A DNA stretch of 48,377 bases, taken from contig UQFU01000003.1 in NCBI GenBank assembly GCA_900540425.1, positions 1-48,377 on the forward strand, given 5' to 3'. A program made the position numbers and the translations under genes. Below, one piece after another: positions 25,054-32,358 of this stretch. Under the pieces are notes generated by a model, which made no database searches, was not told the origin of the DNA, and saw only the letters and a list, made by a program, of their open reading frames with translations. Position 1 is the stretch's first letter. Each line of letters begins with the position of its first letter. This stretch comes from an uncultured Alphaproteobacteria bacterium (GTDB taxonomy: Bacteria; Pseudomonadota; Alphaproteobacteria; RF32; CAG-239).

Positions 25054-25867
25054 AATTGCCGTTTAGGAGCTCATGGTCTTTGGCGATGGCGGCATCGATG
25101 GCGCGAATGACCGAAGAGACAAAGGCGTTGTCTTCAAGGGCAATCAGTCCGGCGACAGTCGTTCCTCCGGGAGAGCAGACTTTGTCAATCAAATCCCAGG
25201 GAGTGTCGTCCGTTTCCATAACCATTCGGGCGCTGCCGTAAACAGCCTGGGCGGCAATCCGGGTGGCAAGGTCTTTGGGCAGGCCGTGTTTGACGGCGGC
25301 TCGCGACAGCGCGTCTATAAAGAGGCAGGCATAAGCCGGCGAGCACCCGGCGATAGCGGCAAAGATACCAAAATCTTTTTCGGGAATCTCCCAAGCTTTG
25401 CCAAAGGCGCGAAAGATACCGAGTATGGCGTCAATTTGTTCTTTGGAAACCCACGGGTTTCCGCAAACCGCTGCCGCTCCTTCGCCGGCCAGGGCATTAA
25501 TGTTAGGCATAACCCGGATAATCGGTAAAGAAGTTTCCGCGGCTACAAAGCTTTGGAGCTGCTGCAAGGACGTTCCGGCGGCAATGGAGACTAACAGCGG
25601 CCGGCGGCGGAGAATTGCCGGAGCTGCTGCCTGCAAAACTGCGGGCATAACCTGCGGTTTGACAGCCAGGAAAACGATATCCGATTTTTCGATAAGATTG
25701 CTGTTGTCAGGGCAAAGGATGACTCCGGTATCGGCAAGCAATTTGTCTAATTGCGGCGAGGGGAGACTGGAGATTAAAATGTCCTGCGGGGAAAACAACT
25801 GCCGGTTAAGAATGCCCCTGATGATGGCTCCGCCCATATTTCCGGCACCGACGAATCCGATTTTCAT
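25052..25867 (-). CDS. proC: Pyrroline-5-carboxylate reductase
   Basis: ProC reduces 1-pyrroline-5-carboxylate to L-proline with NAD(P)H, the last step of proline synthesis. The 271-residue product has the Rossmann start MKIGFVGAGNMGGAIIRG, the family segment DIVFLAVKPQVMPAVL, IIRVMPNINALAGEG and the C-terminal signature GSARMVMETDDTPWDLIDKVCSPGGTT split over the catalytic helical domain. Length is normal (about 270). The start at 25867 has AGGAA upstream. It follows the P-type ATPase gene by 41 nt on the same strand and could be read as the last gene of that operon. Confidence 0.95.
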   Translation of the reverse strand: MKIGFVGAGNMGGAIIRGILNRQLFSPQDILISSLPSPQLDKLLADTGVILCPDNSNLIEKSDIVFLAVKPQVMPAVLQAAAPAILRRRPLLVSIAAGTSLQQLQSFVAAETSLPIIRVMPNINALAGEGAAAVCGNPWVSKEQIDAILGIFRAFGKAWEIPEKDFGIFAAIAGCSPAYACLFIDALSRAAVKHGLPKDLATRIAAQAVYGSARMVMETDDTPWDLIDKVCSPGGTTVAGLIALEDNAFVSSVIRAIDAAIAKDHELLNGN

Positions 25868-25908
25868 GTCTGTTCCTTTCCTGATTTTAAAATTTTTCTG
25901 CCGTTATT

Positions 25909-27762
25909 CTAACATTTTTTTGATAAAGATAAAGCCCGGATTGCATTGAGAATAGCAATTACGGAAACGCCGACGTCGGCAAAAACGGCAGCCCAAATGG
26001 AAGCCAGTCCCAATGCGCCGAGACCCAGAACCAGGAGTTTGACCCCAATGGCGAAGATGATGTTTTCGCGGGCGATTTTCAGAGTTTGGCGGGAAATGCG
26101 CATGGCAGTATTAATTTTGGAGGGCTCGTCGGTCATAATGACAATATCCGCCGCTTCAATTGCTGCGTCGGAACCAATGCCGCCCATAGCGATGCCGATA
26201 TCGGAGCGGGCCAGTACCGGTGCGTCGTTAATGCCGTCACCGACGAAAACAAGTTTGCCGCGGCGGTGCGGGGAGGCCAAAAGTTCTTCAACTTTGTGAA
26301 CTTTGTCGGCAGGCAGGAGTTCGGCGTATACCAAATCCATTCCCAATCGGCGGCCAATGTTTTCGCCGATACTGCGGCGGTCTCCGGTGAGCATAACCGC
26401 CTGGCGGATGCCGCTGCTTTTGAGTGCTGACAAGGCTGCGGCAGCGTCTTCTTTGAGTTCGTCGGCAATCAGGATGTAACCGGCGTAATCCTTGTCAATG
26501 GCAATAAAAATGACAGTTCCCGGTTTGGTGATGCGGGGAATGGAAATTCCCAAAGCGTTCATGATTTTATTGCTGCCGACAATAACGTGTTGTCCGTCAA
26601 CTTCGGCTTCAATGCCCAATCCGCGGGCTTCGGAAAGGTTTTTGATGCGGCGGAGGTTGATTTTTTTTCCGTAGGCTTCTTTGATGGAAACAGCGATGGG
26701 GTGGGTTGAATGTGCTTCGGCGTGAGCGGCCAACTTCAACAATTCCTCGGAGCCAAGGGTCGGGGAGTTTATTTCCACGACCCTGAAATTTCCTTTGGTC
26801 AGGGTTCCGGTCTTGTCAAATACAATACAGTCGGCGTCGGCCAGGGCTTCCAGGTAGCAGCTGCCTTTGATCAGGATACCGCATTTGGAGGCGGCGCCGA
26901 TGCCGCCGAAAAAGCTGAGCGGAATTGAAATAACCAGCGCGCAAGGGCAGGAGATAACCAAGAAGGTAATTGCCCGGTAAACCCAGGTGTGAAACCCGCC
27001 GCCGGAAAACAGAGGCGGCAAAACGGCCAATAGTGCGGCAATAATGACAACAGCAGGAGTATACCAGCGGGCAAAACGGGTGATAAAGTTTTCAATATCG
27101 GCTTTTTTGGTTCCGGCATTTTCAACCAGATCAAGGATTTTTGCAACGGTCGAATCGCCGTACCGGCTGGTGACTTTAATTTCCAACAAACCGTTGAGGT
27201 TGATGCAACCGCTGATGACGGTATCTCCGGTTTCTACTTCGCGGGGCATCGATTCTCCGGTCAGGGCAGAGGTATCAATGCCGGAACTGCCCCGGGAGAC
27301 AGTGCCGTCAAGCGGTATGCGTTCGCCGGGCCGGACTAGAATGGTATCGCCGACGGAAACTTTTTCGGGGGAGACGGTTTCGATTTTGCCGTCTTTAAGC
27401 AGGTTGGCCGAATCGGGACGGATATCCATCAGGTCGGCAATGGATTTGCGGGACTGATTGACGGCGTAGCTTTGAAAGAACTCGCCGATTTGGAAAAACA
27501 GCATAACGGCAACGGCTTCGGCGTATTCCCGCAGGGCAAAAGCTCCGGCGGTGGCGATGGACATTAGGAAGTTTTCGTCAAATATCTGTCCGTTGCGGAT
27601 GTTGCGGAAGGATTTTTTCAGAATATCAAAGCCGACAATAAAATATGCGATGACAAACAGGGCAATTTTTCCGGCTGGCGGCAGCGGCAGAGCCAGGGCG
27701 GCGATGTAAACCAGCGCCGAGGTCAGTATTTTATGCAACAGGCGGCGGAGCTTTTTATTCAT
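25909..27762 (-). CDS. P1B-type ATPase exporting Zn/Cd/Pb (ZntA/CadA-like)
   Basis: This inner-membrane ATPase pumps divalent soft metals out of the cytoplasm. The 617-residue product has the membrane metal site CPC (272-274, in ISCPCALVIS), the phosphorylation site Asp316 in DKTGTLTKG, TGES in the actuator domain (SALTGESMP), HP in AEAHSTHPIA and the hinge VGDGINDAPVLA. CPC with DKTG at this spacing and a late membrane Asp (FADVGVSV) is the Zn/Cd/Pb subgroup. It lacks the usual N-terminal HMA domain; that domain is encoded by the separate upstream gene, 2 nt away. The C-terminus ends in KKC. It is controlled with that gene by the operator at 28009-28028. Confidence 0.93.
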   Translation of the reverse strand: MNKKLRRLLHKILTSALVYIAALALPLPPAGKIALFVIAYFIVGFDILKKSFRNIRNGQIFDENFLMSIATAGAFALREYAEAVAVMLFFQIGEFFQSYAVNQSRKSIADLMDIRPDSANLLKDGKIETVSPEKVSVGDTILVRPGERIPLDGTVSRGSSGIDTSALTGESMPREVETGDTVISGCINLNGLLEIKVTSRYGDSTVAKILDLVENAGTKKADIENFITRFARWYTPAVVIIAALLAVLPPLFSGGGFHTWVYRAITFLVISCPCALVISIPLSFFGGIGAASKCGILIKGSCYLEALADADCIVFDKTGTLTKGNFRVVEINSPTLGSEELLKLAAHAEAHSTHPIAVSIKEAYGKKINLRRIKNLSEARGLGIEAEVDGQHVIVGSNKIMNALGISIPRITKPGTVIFIAIDKDYAGYILIADELKEDAAAALSALKSSGIRQAVMLTGDRRSIGENIGRRLGMDLVYAELLPADKVHKVEELLASPHRRGKLVFVGDGINDAPVLARSDIGIAMGGIGSDAAIEAADIVIMTDEPSKINTAMRISRQTLKIARENIIFAIGVKLLVLGLGALGLASIWAAVFADVGVSVIAILNAIRALSLSKKC

Positions 27763-27764
27763 TT

Positions 27765-27983
27765 TCAGTCCTCTATTTCGCAGTCCGGTTCTATTTTGGC
27801 AATGATTTTGCGGGTTTGGGCCAGAATCTTTTCAAAGTCGGCTTCTTCTGCTTCCAATGTCAGCTTTTGAGCCATGAAGCTGACCGAAGTTTCGATAACG
27901 CCGGGAATTTCTCTGATTGCATTTTCAATTTTGGCGGCGCAGTTGGCGCAGTCCAAGTCAGTCAGTCGGAAGGTTTTTTTCAT
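27765..27983 (-). CDS. Free HMA-domain metallochaperone
   Basis: This 72-residue protein is a single heavy-metal-associated ferredoxin-fold domain with the metal-binding motif DCANCA (Cys12, Cys15) and a second acidic/Cys patch at the C-terminus (EPDCEIED). It matches the N-terminal domain normally fused to ZntA/CadA, here as a separate protein. It would deliver or sense Zn(II), Cd(II) or Pb(II) for the ATPase encoded 2 nt downstream. The gene starts at 27983 with GAGGCAG upstream and has a near-consensus promoter at 28026-28054. Confidence 0.9.
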   Translation of the reverse strand: MKKTFRLTDLDCANCAAKIENAIREIPGVIETSVSFMAQKLTLEAEEADFEKILAQTRKIIAKIEPDCEIED

Positions 27984-28008
27984 ATCTGCCTCGCTTTATT
28001 GATTAAAT

Positions 28009-28054
28009 AATTAAATATATGTTTAATTGTATGCCAAGCAAACCTGTTTGTCAA
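28009..28054 (-). promoter_or_regulatory. Promoter and ArsR-type operator of the metal-export operon
   Basis: On the minus strand, TTGACA (28049-28054), a 17-bp spacer and TACAAT (28026-28031) form a near-perfect promoter. A perfect inverted repeat AATTAAA-N6-TTTAATT (28009-28028) overlaps the -10. It is the likely binding site of the ArsR-family sensor encoded just upstream, which would release on binding metal. Confidence 0.8.
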
Positions 28055-28071
28055 GAGGCTGTAAAAATTTT

Positions 28072-28428
28072 TTAGCGAGAGCAGCGGATATCGAAGATAT
28101 CGTCGATTGAACGATGGAGAAGGGACGCTTCGGGCGTGTCGGACAGTTTGTAGTGAATTTCTTTGCCGAGGCGGCGGGAGCTGATGAGACCGGCCTGTTT
28201 GAGCAGGCGGAGATGGTGTGATACGGCGGGCGCGCTCATATTGACCGTAACGGCGATGTTATTGACGCATTCTTCGCAATGACACAGAAGGAGCAGGATT
28301 TTCAGGCGGGTGGGGTCGCTGATAAGCTGAAAAACCGCGGAAACCTTTTCAATGGCGCCGTTGTCAGGCAAGGAACAGATTATCTGTTCGTTTTGGGAGT
28401 TGTGGCAATGCAGCCGGGGATCGGACAT
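28072..28428 (-). CDS. ArsR/SmtB-family metal-sensing repressor (CadC/ZntR-like)
   Basis: The 118-residue winged-helix repressor has an N-terminal Cys/His patch (LHCHN, Cys18), then the alpha-3 metal site as CHCEEC (49-54) where canonical sensors read ELCVCDL, followed by HTH NMSAPAVSHHLRLLKQAGL and wing RRLGKEIHYKL. N-terminal cysteines plus alpha-3 cysteines are the alpha3N site of CadC-type Cd/Pb/Zn sensors. The start at 28428 has AAGGAG 9 nt upstream; other in-frame starts (28446, or TTG at 28452) would place the SD inside the gene. It precedes the HMA and ATPase genes, which it very likely represses, along with itself. Confidence 0.92.
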   Translation of the reverse strand: MSDPRLHCHNSQNEQIICSLPDNGAIEKVSAVFQLISDPTRLKILLLLCHCEECVNNIAVTVNMSAPAVSHHLRLLKQAGLISSRRLGKEIHYKLSDTPEASLLHRSIDDIFDIRCSR

Positions 28429-28455
28429 ATCAGGTTTCTCCTTCATTTGCAAAGC

Positions 28456-28484
28456 AGTATAGTTTAATTAATTTTTAATTGCAA
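28456..28484 (-). promoter_or_regulatory. Promoter of the metal-sensing repressor with repeated TTTAATT
   Basis: On the minus strand, TTGCAA (28479-28484), a 17-bp spacer and TATACT (28456-28461) form the promoter. TTTAATT occurs at 28463-28469 and 28474-28480, within the spacer, the same heptamer as in the exporter operator, which suggests autorepression. Confidence 0.7.
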
Positions 28485-28538
28485 CAGAGTTATGCTGGAG
28501 ACAAGATTTCGTACTCAAATTTGTGACGGAGAACAAAA

Positions 28539-29294
28539 ATGAGGAAATTCAGAATGATGCTGGGGATGCTTGCCGTTTTGGCAGGTGTGTTTGCTGCGGC
28601 GTATTGGATACATCCGGTTGATTTGGCAGATGAAATTTTTGTTCAGAATCAGGGAAAGGCATTGTTATGGAGCGTGGTAGCCAATGTGGTGCTGGGAATT
28701 GCGCTTTTGTTATGGGTTTCTTTACGACAGGAATGGCATGCAGTTTGGGTATCAGAAAAAGAGCAGGACCGGCGAAAGAAAATATTGCAGGCACCGTGGT
28801 TTGGCTGGGTTTGCTTATTGGGGACGGCGATTGTTTTGTTTTTGCTTTTTCCGGTAGTAACAGTATTTGACGATCCTTTTCATTTGCGCGAGCCGGCGCT
28901 TTTGTTCCTGATTTTCGGGATTGTCTGGGCGAGGATGCTGACGGTTTATGATGATTTTCCGGAAGCCTCGTTTAAGAGGAAGTTGCTGGAAGCGGTTAAA
29001 CCGGGGGGTGATTTGAAGAATATTTGTCGGATTTTGCTGCTGGCGGATTTGTTTTGCATCTGGTTGGGATTGACTTCTAAAGGGATTACGGGTTTGTGGA
29101 TGCTTTATAATCCGTTATATTTGATTCCGGCACTGGTAGCCTTATATTTTTGTCTGAATAACATGAAGTATTTTAATTTGGTTTTTATTTGGTTTTTGAT
29201 CTTTCCTTCTCTGGCAGTCATTCTTGATAACGTTAACCGCAGTCAGTCTCCGGTTTTGGTTGAAACGTCCATAGAAGTTCCGAACATAAAATAA
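28539..29294 (+). CDS. Multi-pass membrane protein of unknown function
   Basis: I do not recognise this 251-residue product. It has about six hydrophobic segments, including MLAVLAGVFAAAYWI, SVVANVVLGIALLLWVSL, WVCLLGTAIVLFLLFPVV, EPALLFLIFGIVWA, and two near the C-terminus. A charged cytoplasmic loop (SEKEQDRRKK) lies between segments 2 and 3. The start at 28539 has CGGAGAA upstream. It is divergent from the ArsR-family repressor gene and the intergenic space is only 110 nt, so co-regulation by metal is conceivable but not shown. Confidence 0.65.
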   Translation: MRKFRMMLGMLAVLAGVFAAAYWIHPVDLADEIFVQNQGKALLWSVVANVVLGIALLLWVSLRQEWHAVWVSEKEQDRRKKILQAPWFGWVCLLGTAIVLFLLFPVVTVFDDPFHLREPALLFLIFGIVWARMLTVYDDFPEASFKRKLLEAVKPGGDLKNICRILLLADLFCIWLGLTSKGITGLWMLYNPLYLIPALVALYFCLNNMKYFNLVFIWFLIFPSLAVILDNVNRSQSPVLVETSIEVPNIK

Positions 29295-29297
29295 GCG

Positions 29298-29326
29298 TTG
29301 ACAAAATTTCAAAAATAATCTAATTA
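29298..29326 (+). promoter_or_regulatory. Promoter of the single-span protein gene
   Basis: TTGACA (29298-29303), a 17-bp spacer and TAATTA (29321-29326) lie only a few bases after the stop of the preceding gene and about 40 nt before the ATG at 29375. Confidence 0.65.
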
Positions 29327-29374
29327 TGGGCTAATTTATTTTATATTTAATGTATTACTAAAAAATTTTTTTGT

Positions 29375-29836
29375 ATGAACAAAATTTTAATTTATGCTGC
29401 AGTTGCAGTTCTGGTATTAGTTCTGATTTTGGGGTATTGGCAGTTTTTTGTCGGCTATGCTTGCGGTCTCGCCACGTTTTGGTTCTTAGGGGAGCATACT
29501 CTGAGGATGGCAGCGGGTAATTTATGTTCCAAGGGCAAGGAAATCGGAAACGAGCTGAAAGAAAAGGTAACGCCTTCTGCGCAGAGGGAGAATATGGTTA
29601 TTACGGATTCTTCGGTTATGTCAGCTGCGACACCCGGTATGTATCAGGTTATTGTAAAAATCGGACAGAGGTGTTTTCTTTTGCCGCCGTCTTACGATAA
29701 CACGGTTCCGGCAGAATTGCAAAAAGGGCAGAACATTGTTTTGGAAACGAGTTACCGTTTTCAGGATATTCACGGGATGCAGACTAAGTATGCGATTATT
29801 GCCGGCGGAAAGGTTTATCCGGTAAGCGCTTCTTAA
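29375..29836 (+). CDS. Single-span membrane protein of unknown function
   Basis: I do not recognise this 153-residue product. It has one long hydrophobic stretch (about residues 4-39, possibly a hairpin of two short spans), a Lys/Glu-rich amphipathic segment and a compact C-terminal beta-rich domain of about 75 residues (MYQVIVKIGQRCFLLPPSYD). There is no Shine-Dalgarno: the bases before ATG are AAAAATTTTTTTGT. It has its own promoter and a strong terminator. Confidence 0.6.
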   Translation: MNKILIYAAVAVLVLVLILGYWQFFVGYACGLATFWFLGEHTLRMAAGNLCSKGKEIGNELKEKVTPSAQRENMVITDSSVMSAATPGMYQVIVKIGQRCFLLPPSYDNTVPAELQKGQNIVLETSYRFQDIHGMQTKYAIIAGGKVYPVSAS

Positions 29837-29852
29837 GCGGCATTAATTTAGA

Positions 29853-29890
29853 ACAAAGCGTCGGGATTCCGACGCTTTGTGCGTTTTTTA
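29853..29890 (+). terminator. Terminator after the single-span protein gene
   Basis: A perfect 12-bp stem ACAAAGCGTCGG / CCGACGCTTTGT with loop GATT is followed by GCG and TTTTTT. Confidence 0.85.
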
Positions 29891-29929
29891 TTGCGGATAA
29901 CGCTTTGTTGAGGATAAATCTTTTCCAAT

Positions 29930-30112
29930 AAAAAACCTCCGCGAGGGAGGCTTTTTTATGGTGCCGACAGAGAGAGCTGTCCTCGCGGCCTTATTGGCCG
30001 GCTCGTTCCACATCATTCGCTCGCTTCGCTCACCGGCGTTCTCCGCCCGCCTCTCATTCGTAGTCAAACTCCCTTGTTCGGGAGTTCGAGTGGTCTATTC
30101 TTATCACCACAA
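29930..30112 (-). repeat. tRNA-Thr-linked element ending in a second copy of the tRNA 3' end and terminator
   Basis: Reading downstream of tRNA-Thr on the minus strand, the terminator is followed by about 137 nt of structured sequence and then a perfect 46-bp repeat of the last part of the tRNA plus CCA plus the terminator (29930-29975 equals 30113-30158). Inside lie a 14-bp perfect inverted copy of the tRNA T-arm (TCGGGAGTTCGAGT, 30078-30091 against 30158-30171), the hairpin ACTCCC-N6-GGGAGT (30068-30085), the GCTCGCTTCGCTC-type palindromic stretch and GGCC-TTATT-GGCC (29987-29999). No protein is supported. Layout parallels the tRNA-Gln element. Confidence 0.7.
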
Positions 30113-30140
30113 AAAAAACCTCCGCGAGGGAGGCTTTTTT
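30111..30140 (-). terminator. tRNA-Thr terminator (first copy)
   Basis: On the minus strand, the stem CCTCC-CTCGC-GGAGG is preceded by AAAAAAG and followed by eight T residues, directly after the tRNA. An identical copy is at 29930-29957. Confidence 0.85.
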
Positions 30141-30141
30141 A

Positions 30142-30217
30142 TGGTGCCGACAGAGAGACTCGAACTCCCGACCCACTGATTACAAATCAGTAGCTCTACC
30201 AACTGAGCTATGTCGGC
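30142..30217 (-). tRNA. tRNA-Thr (anticodon TGT)
   Basis: The 76-nt cloverleaf has acceptor GCCGACA / TGTCGGC, discriminator A and an encoded CCA. The D-arm is GCTC/GAGC, the anticodon stem ACTGA/TCAGT with loop TTTGTAA gives anticodon TGT for ACA and related Thr codons, and the T-arm is GGGAG-TTCGAGT-CTCTC. It has its own promoter. It also lies directly downstream, same strand, of the polysaccharide operon, from which no clear terminator separates it. Confidence 0.96.
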
Positions 30218-30234
30218 ATTTGTTTCTGCAAGAC

Positions 30235-30263
30235 TTTATATATTAAGGATTTTTGGTTGTCAA
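30235..30263 (-). promoter_or_regulatory. tRNA-Thr promoter
   Basis: On the minus strand, TTGACA (30258-30263), a 17-bp spacer and TATAAA (30235-30240) put the start about 11 nt before the tRNA. Confidence 0.85.
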
Positions 30264-30330
30264 TAAAAATTGTTAGAGATGTGTGGTCTTTCAGAAACTG
30301 CAGAAAAGCTTTTAAACGGGGGCTTGGCGC

Positions 30331-31329
30331 TTATCTGCTCTTGCCTATTGCTTGGGGAATTTGCAATATGTCGGTATATTTATTTTGTTGTTTTTGCCAA
30401 GCGATAAATTTTTTTATACCATCTGAGAAGCTCGTTTGAGGTGTATATCCTAATAATTTTTTAGCCTTGCTGATGTCAGATATTGTCTTGTCAACATCTC
30501 CTGGTTGCATTGGCATCTGATTGATTTTCGCCTTTTTGTTTAGTCCTTTTTCAATTGCAGAAATCATTTCTTTCAATGTTATGGGGCTTCCTCCGCCGAG
30601 GTTGAAAATTTCATATCCAGTTTGATCATAGTTTATGGCTCCTTGGATGCCGGTGACTATATCATCAATATATGTATAATCGCGCATACTGGAACCATCT
30701 CCGTACATGTCTATGGCTATTCCTTTTTCAATCCTGTCGGCAAATTTGTTAATAGCTAAATCTGGGCGTTGCCGCGGTCCGTAAACCGTAAAGAAACGCA
30801 ACATATAAATTTGCAAATTATAAAGATGGTGATAGGTATAGCAAAGTTGTTCGCATGCCGACTTTGTGGCAGCGTATGGTGAGATTGGTTTTTGAATCAT
30901 TAAATCTTCTGAAAACTTGTCTGCTTGACAATTTCCATAAACCGATGAGGATGAAGCCATACACATTTTCTTTATTTTATACTGTTTCATGGCCTCTAAA
31001 ATATTCATTGTTCCGATAATATTGGTTTGCGCATAAGCCAGCGGGGATTCAATAGACGGCCTGACGCCCGCTCTGGCTGCTAAATGAACAATGCAATCAA
31101 TTTGATTTTGTTCAAATATTTTTTGCAAATCATTGGGGGCCTCAATGTCACCCAGATAAAATTTGTAATTTGGGTTTTTGAGGGCTTGGGAAATATTTTG
31201 TTTTTTTATTTCCGGGTTGTAATAGGGGCTGAGATTGTCAATCACGATAACAGAATGCCCCTTTTGCAACAGGCTGTCAGCAAGCGATGAGCCGATAAAA
31301 CCGGCTCCGCCAGTAATAAATATGTTCAT
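30331..31329 (-). CDS. NAD-dependent epimerase, UDP-glucuronate 4-epimerase-like
   Basis: The 332-residue product is an extended short-chain dehydrogenase. The NAD-binding loop is GGAGFIGS (residues 7-14), the active site has SSSSVYG and YAATK (Tyr and Lys of YxxxK), and LRFFTVYGPRQRPD follows as in sugar-nucleotide 4-epimerases. Residues around NLSPYYNP and the overall order are most like UDP-glucuronate 4-epimerases, which make UDP-galacturonate for capsules and LPS; UDP-glucose 4-epimerase is the alternative. It is the last gene of the polysaccharide operon, 1 nt after the GT8 gene. Codon use is AT-rich. Confidence 0.85.
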   Translation of the reverse strand: MNIFITGGAGFIGSSLADSLLQKGHSVIVIDNLSPYYNPEIKKQNISQALKNPNYKFYLGDIEAPNDLQKIFEQNQIDCIVHLAARAGVRPSIESPLAYAQTNIIGTMNILEAMKQYKIKKMCMASSSSVYGNCQADKFSEDLMIQKPISPYAATKSACEQLCYTYHHLYNLQIYMLRFFTVYGPRQRPDLAINKFADRIEKGIAIDMYGDGSSMRDYTYIDDIVTGIQGAINYDQTGYEIFNLGGGSPITLKEMISAIEKGLNKKAKINQMPMQPGDVDKTISDISKAKKLLGYTPQTSFSDGIKKFIAWQKQQNKYTDILQIPQAIGKSR

Positions 31330-31330
31330 G

Positions 31331-32347
31331 TTATGCTCCTAAAGTTCTTTTTAAATCGTTGATTTGTTTTTTTAGACTTTTGTATTTTTGTTTATATTTT
31401 TTTCGGGTTTTCCCAATGCTTAATCGGTATTTCCATTTGTAATTTGAAAGCTTTTTTAATTTGTTCGGATAGCTTAAAATTTCACGTAAAAGATTTTTAC
31501 TCGGGATAAATGCCGGCAATTTGGTACGGCTGTTTTCGTATATAATATCTTCATAAAATGGTGATAGCCGGGCATATTGCCAAAAATATTCAGATTTTTC
31601 CGCGCCGATTTCTGACCATGGTTTGGTCGGGTTGGCATAATGTATAATTTTAGGCGGAGTTAGGAGGTCAGCGGGGCTGACTTGTTGGGGATTCAGCCAA
31701 ATCATTGGACGGTAGTTCCACTTTTGTGGAAGATAGAGAAGGGAGTTTTGGAAAACGATGTTAAACAGGCATTGGCAATGAAATTTATAAATGCCTGAGA
31801 AATCATGGGCCGCCTTTAATAATTTTTCTTCGGCTTTGTCTTTGCGCCATTTTTTTAGATTGGCTAATAGGACTCCGGTGTTTGTATATTTGTTTTTTTG
31901 ATTTATGCTGATTTGTTGTTTGTAACTGTCAGGCTGAAAAACATCCGGCCAGGGGCAGGCGGCTATCGAGTATTTGCGCATGTTGGTATTGTATAGTTCA
32001 GCCAAGCTGTCCAGAACAATTAAATCGCTGTCAAGCCATATGATTTTGTCAATATTGCTGAATACAGATGAAATAAGTAATGAGTAGTTTGCCAAAGCCG
32101 GGATATCTTTTCTGGTGTCTTTTCGTATTTCGAAAGGAATGCTTTGGTTTAGAATTTTCCATTCAATTTTGAAATCTTTAATCTGTTTGAGTTGATTTAT
32201 TTTTTCTTGGTTTATTTTATTTTCTGTGTTGGTAATGATATGAAACGCAAGGCCGTCTTCGTTTGAGGCATTGGAAAGTATTGATGCCATAGCAACAGAC
32301 ATATATTTGACATATTCATTACTGACGAAAAATCCAATATGAATCAT
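31331..32347 (-). CDS. Glycosyltransferase family 8
   Basis: The 338-residue cytoplasmic transferase shows the GT8 fold: MIHIGFFVSNEYVKYMSVAM at the start, the metal-binding DSD motif in IIWLDSDLIVL, NTGVLLANLKKWR, and the late HYANPTKPW that closes the active site. GT8 enzymes are retaining and use UDP-glucose or UDP-galactose, commonly for LPS core or capsule in bacteria. The last 50 residues are very Lys-rich (KKYKQKYKSLKKQ), likely a membrane-surface tail. AT-rich, in the middle of the operon. Confidence 0.88.
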   Translation of the reverse strand: MIHIGFFVSNEYVKYMSVAMASILSNASNEDGLAFHIITNTENKINQEKINQLKQIKDFKIEWKILNQSIPFEIRKDTRKDIPALANYSLLISSVFSNIDKIIWLDSDLIVLDSLAELYNTNMRKYSIAACPWPDVFQPDSYKQQISINQKNKYTNTGVLLANLKKWRKDKAEEKLLKAAHDFSGIYKFHCQCLFNIVFQNSLLYLPQKWNYRPMIWLNPQQVSPADLLTPPKIIHYANPTKPWSEIGAEKSEYFWQYARLSPFYEDIIYENSRTKLPAFIPSKNLLREILSYPNKLKKLSNYKWKYRLSIGKTRKKYKQKYKSLKKQINDLKRTLGA

Positions 32348-32358
32348 TGTCTTAACTC

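Noticed and set aside
29930..30112. Decayed second tRNA-Thr gene
   Set aside because: Only the 3' end and terminator are repeated; the rest does not fold as a tRNA and contains an inverted, not direct, T-arm. Still kept as a way to refute the element idea.
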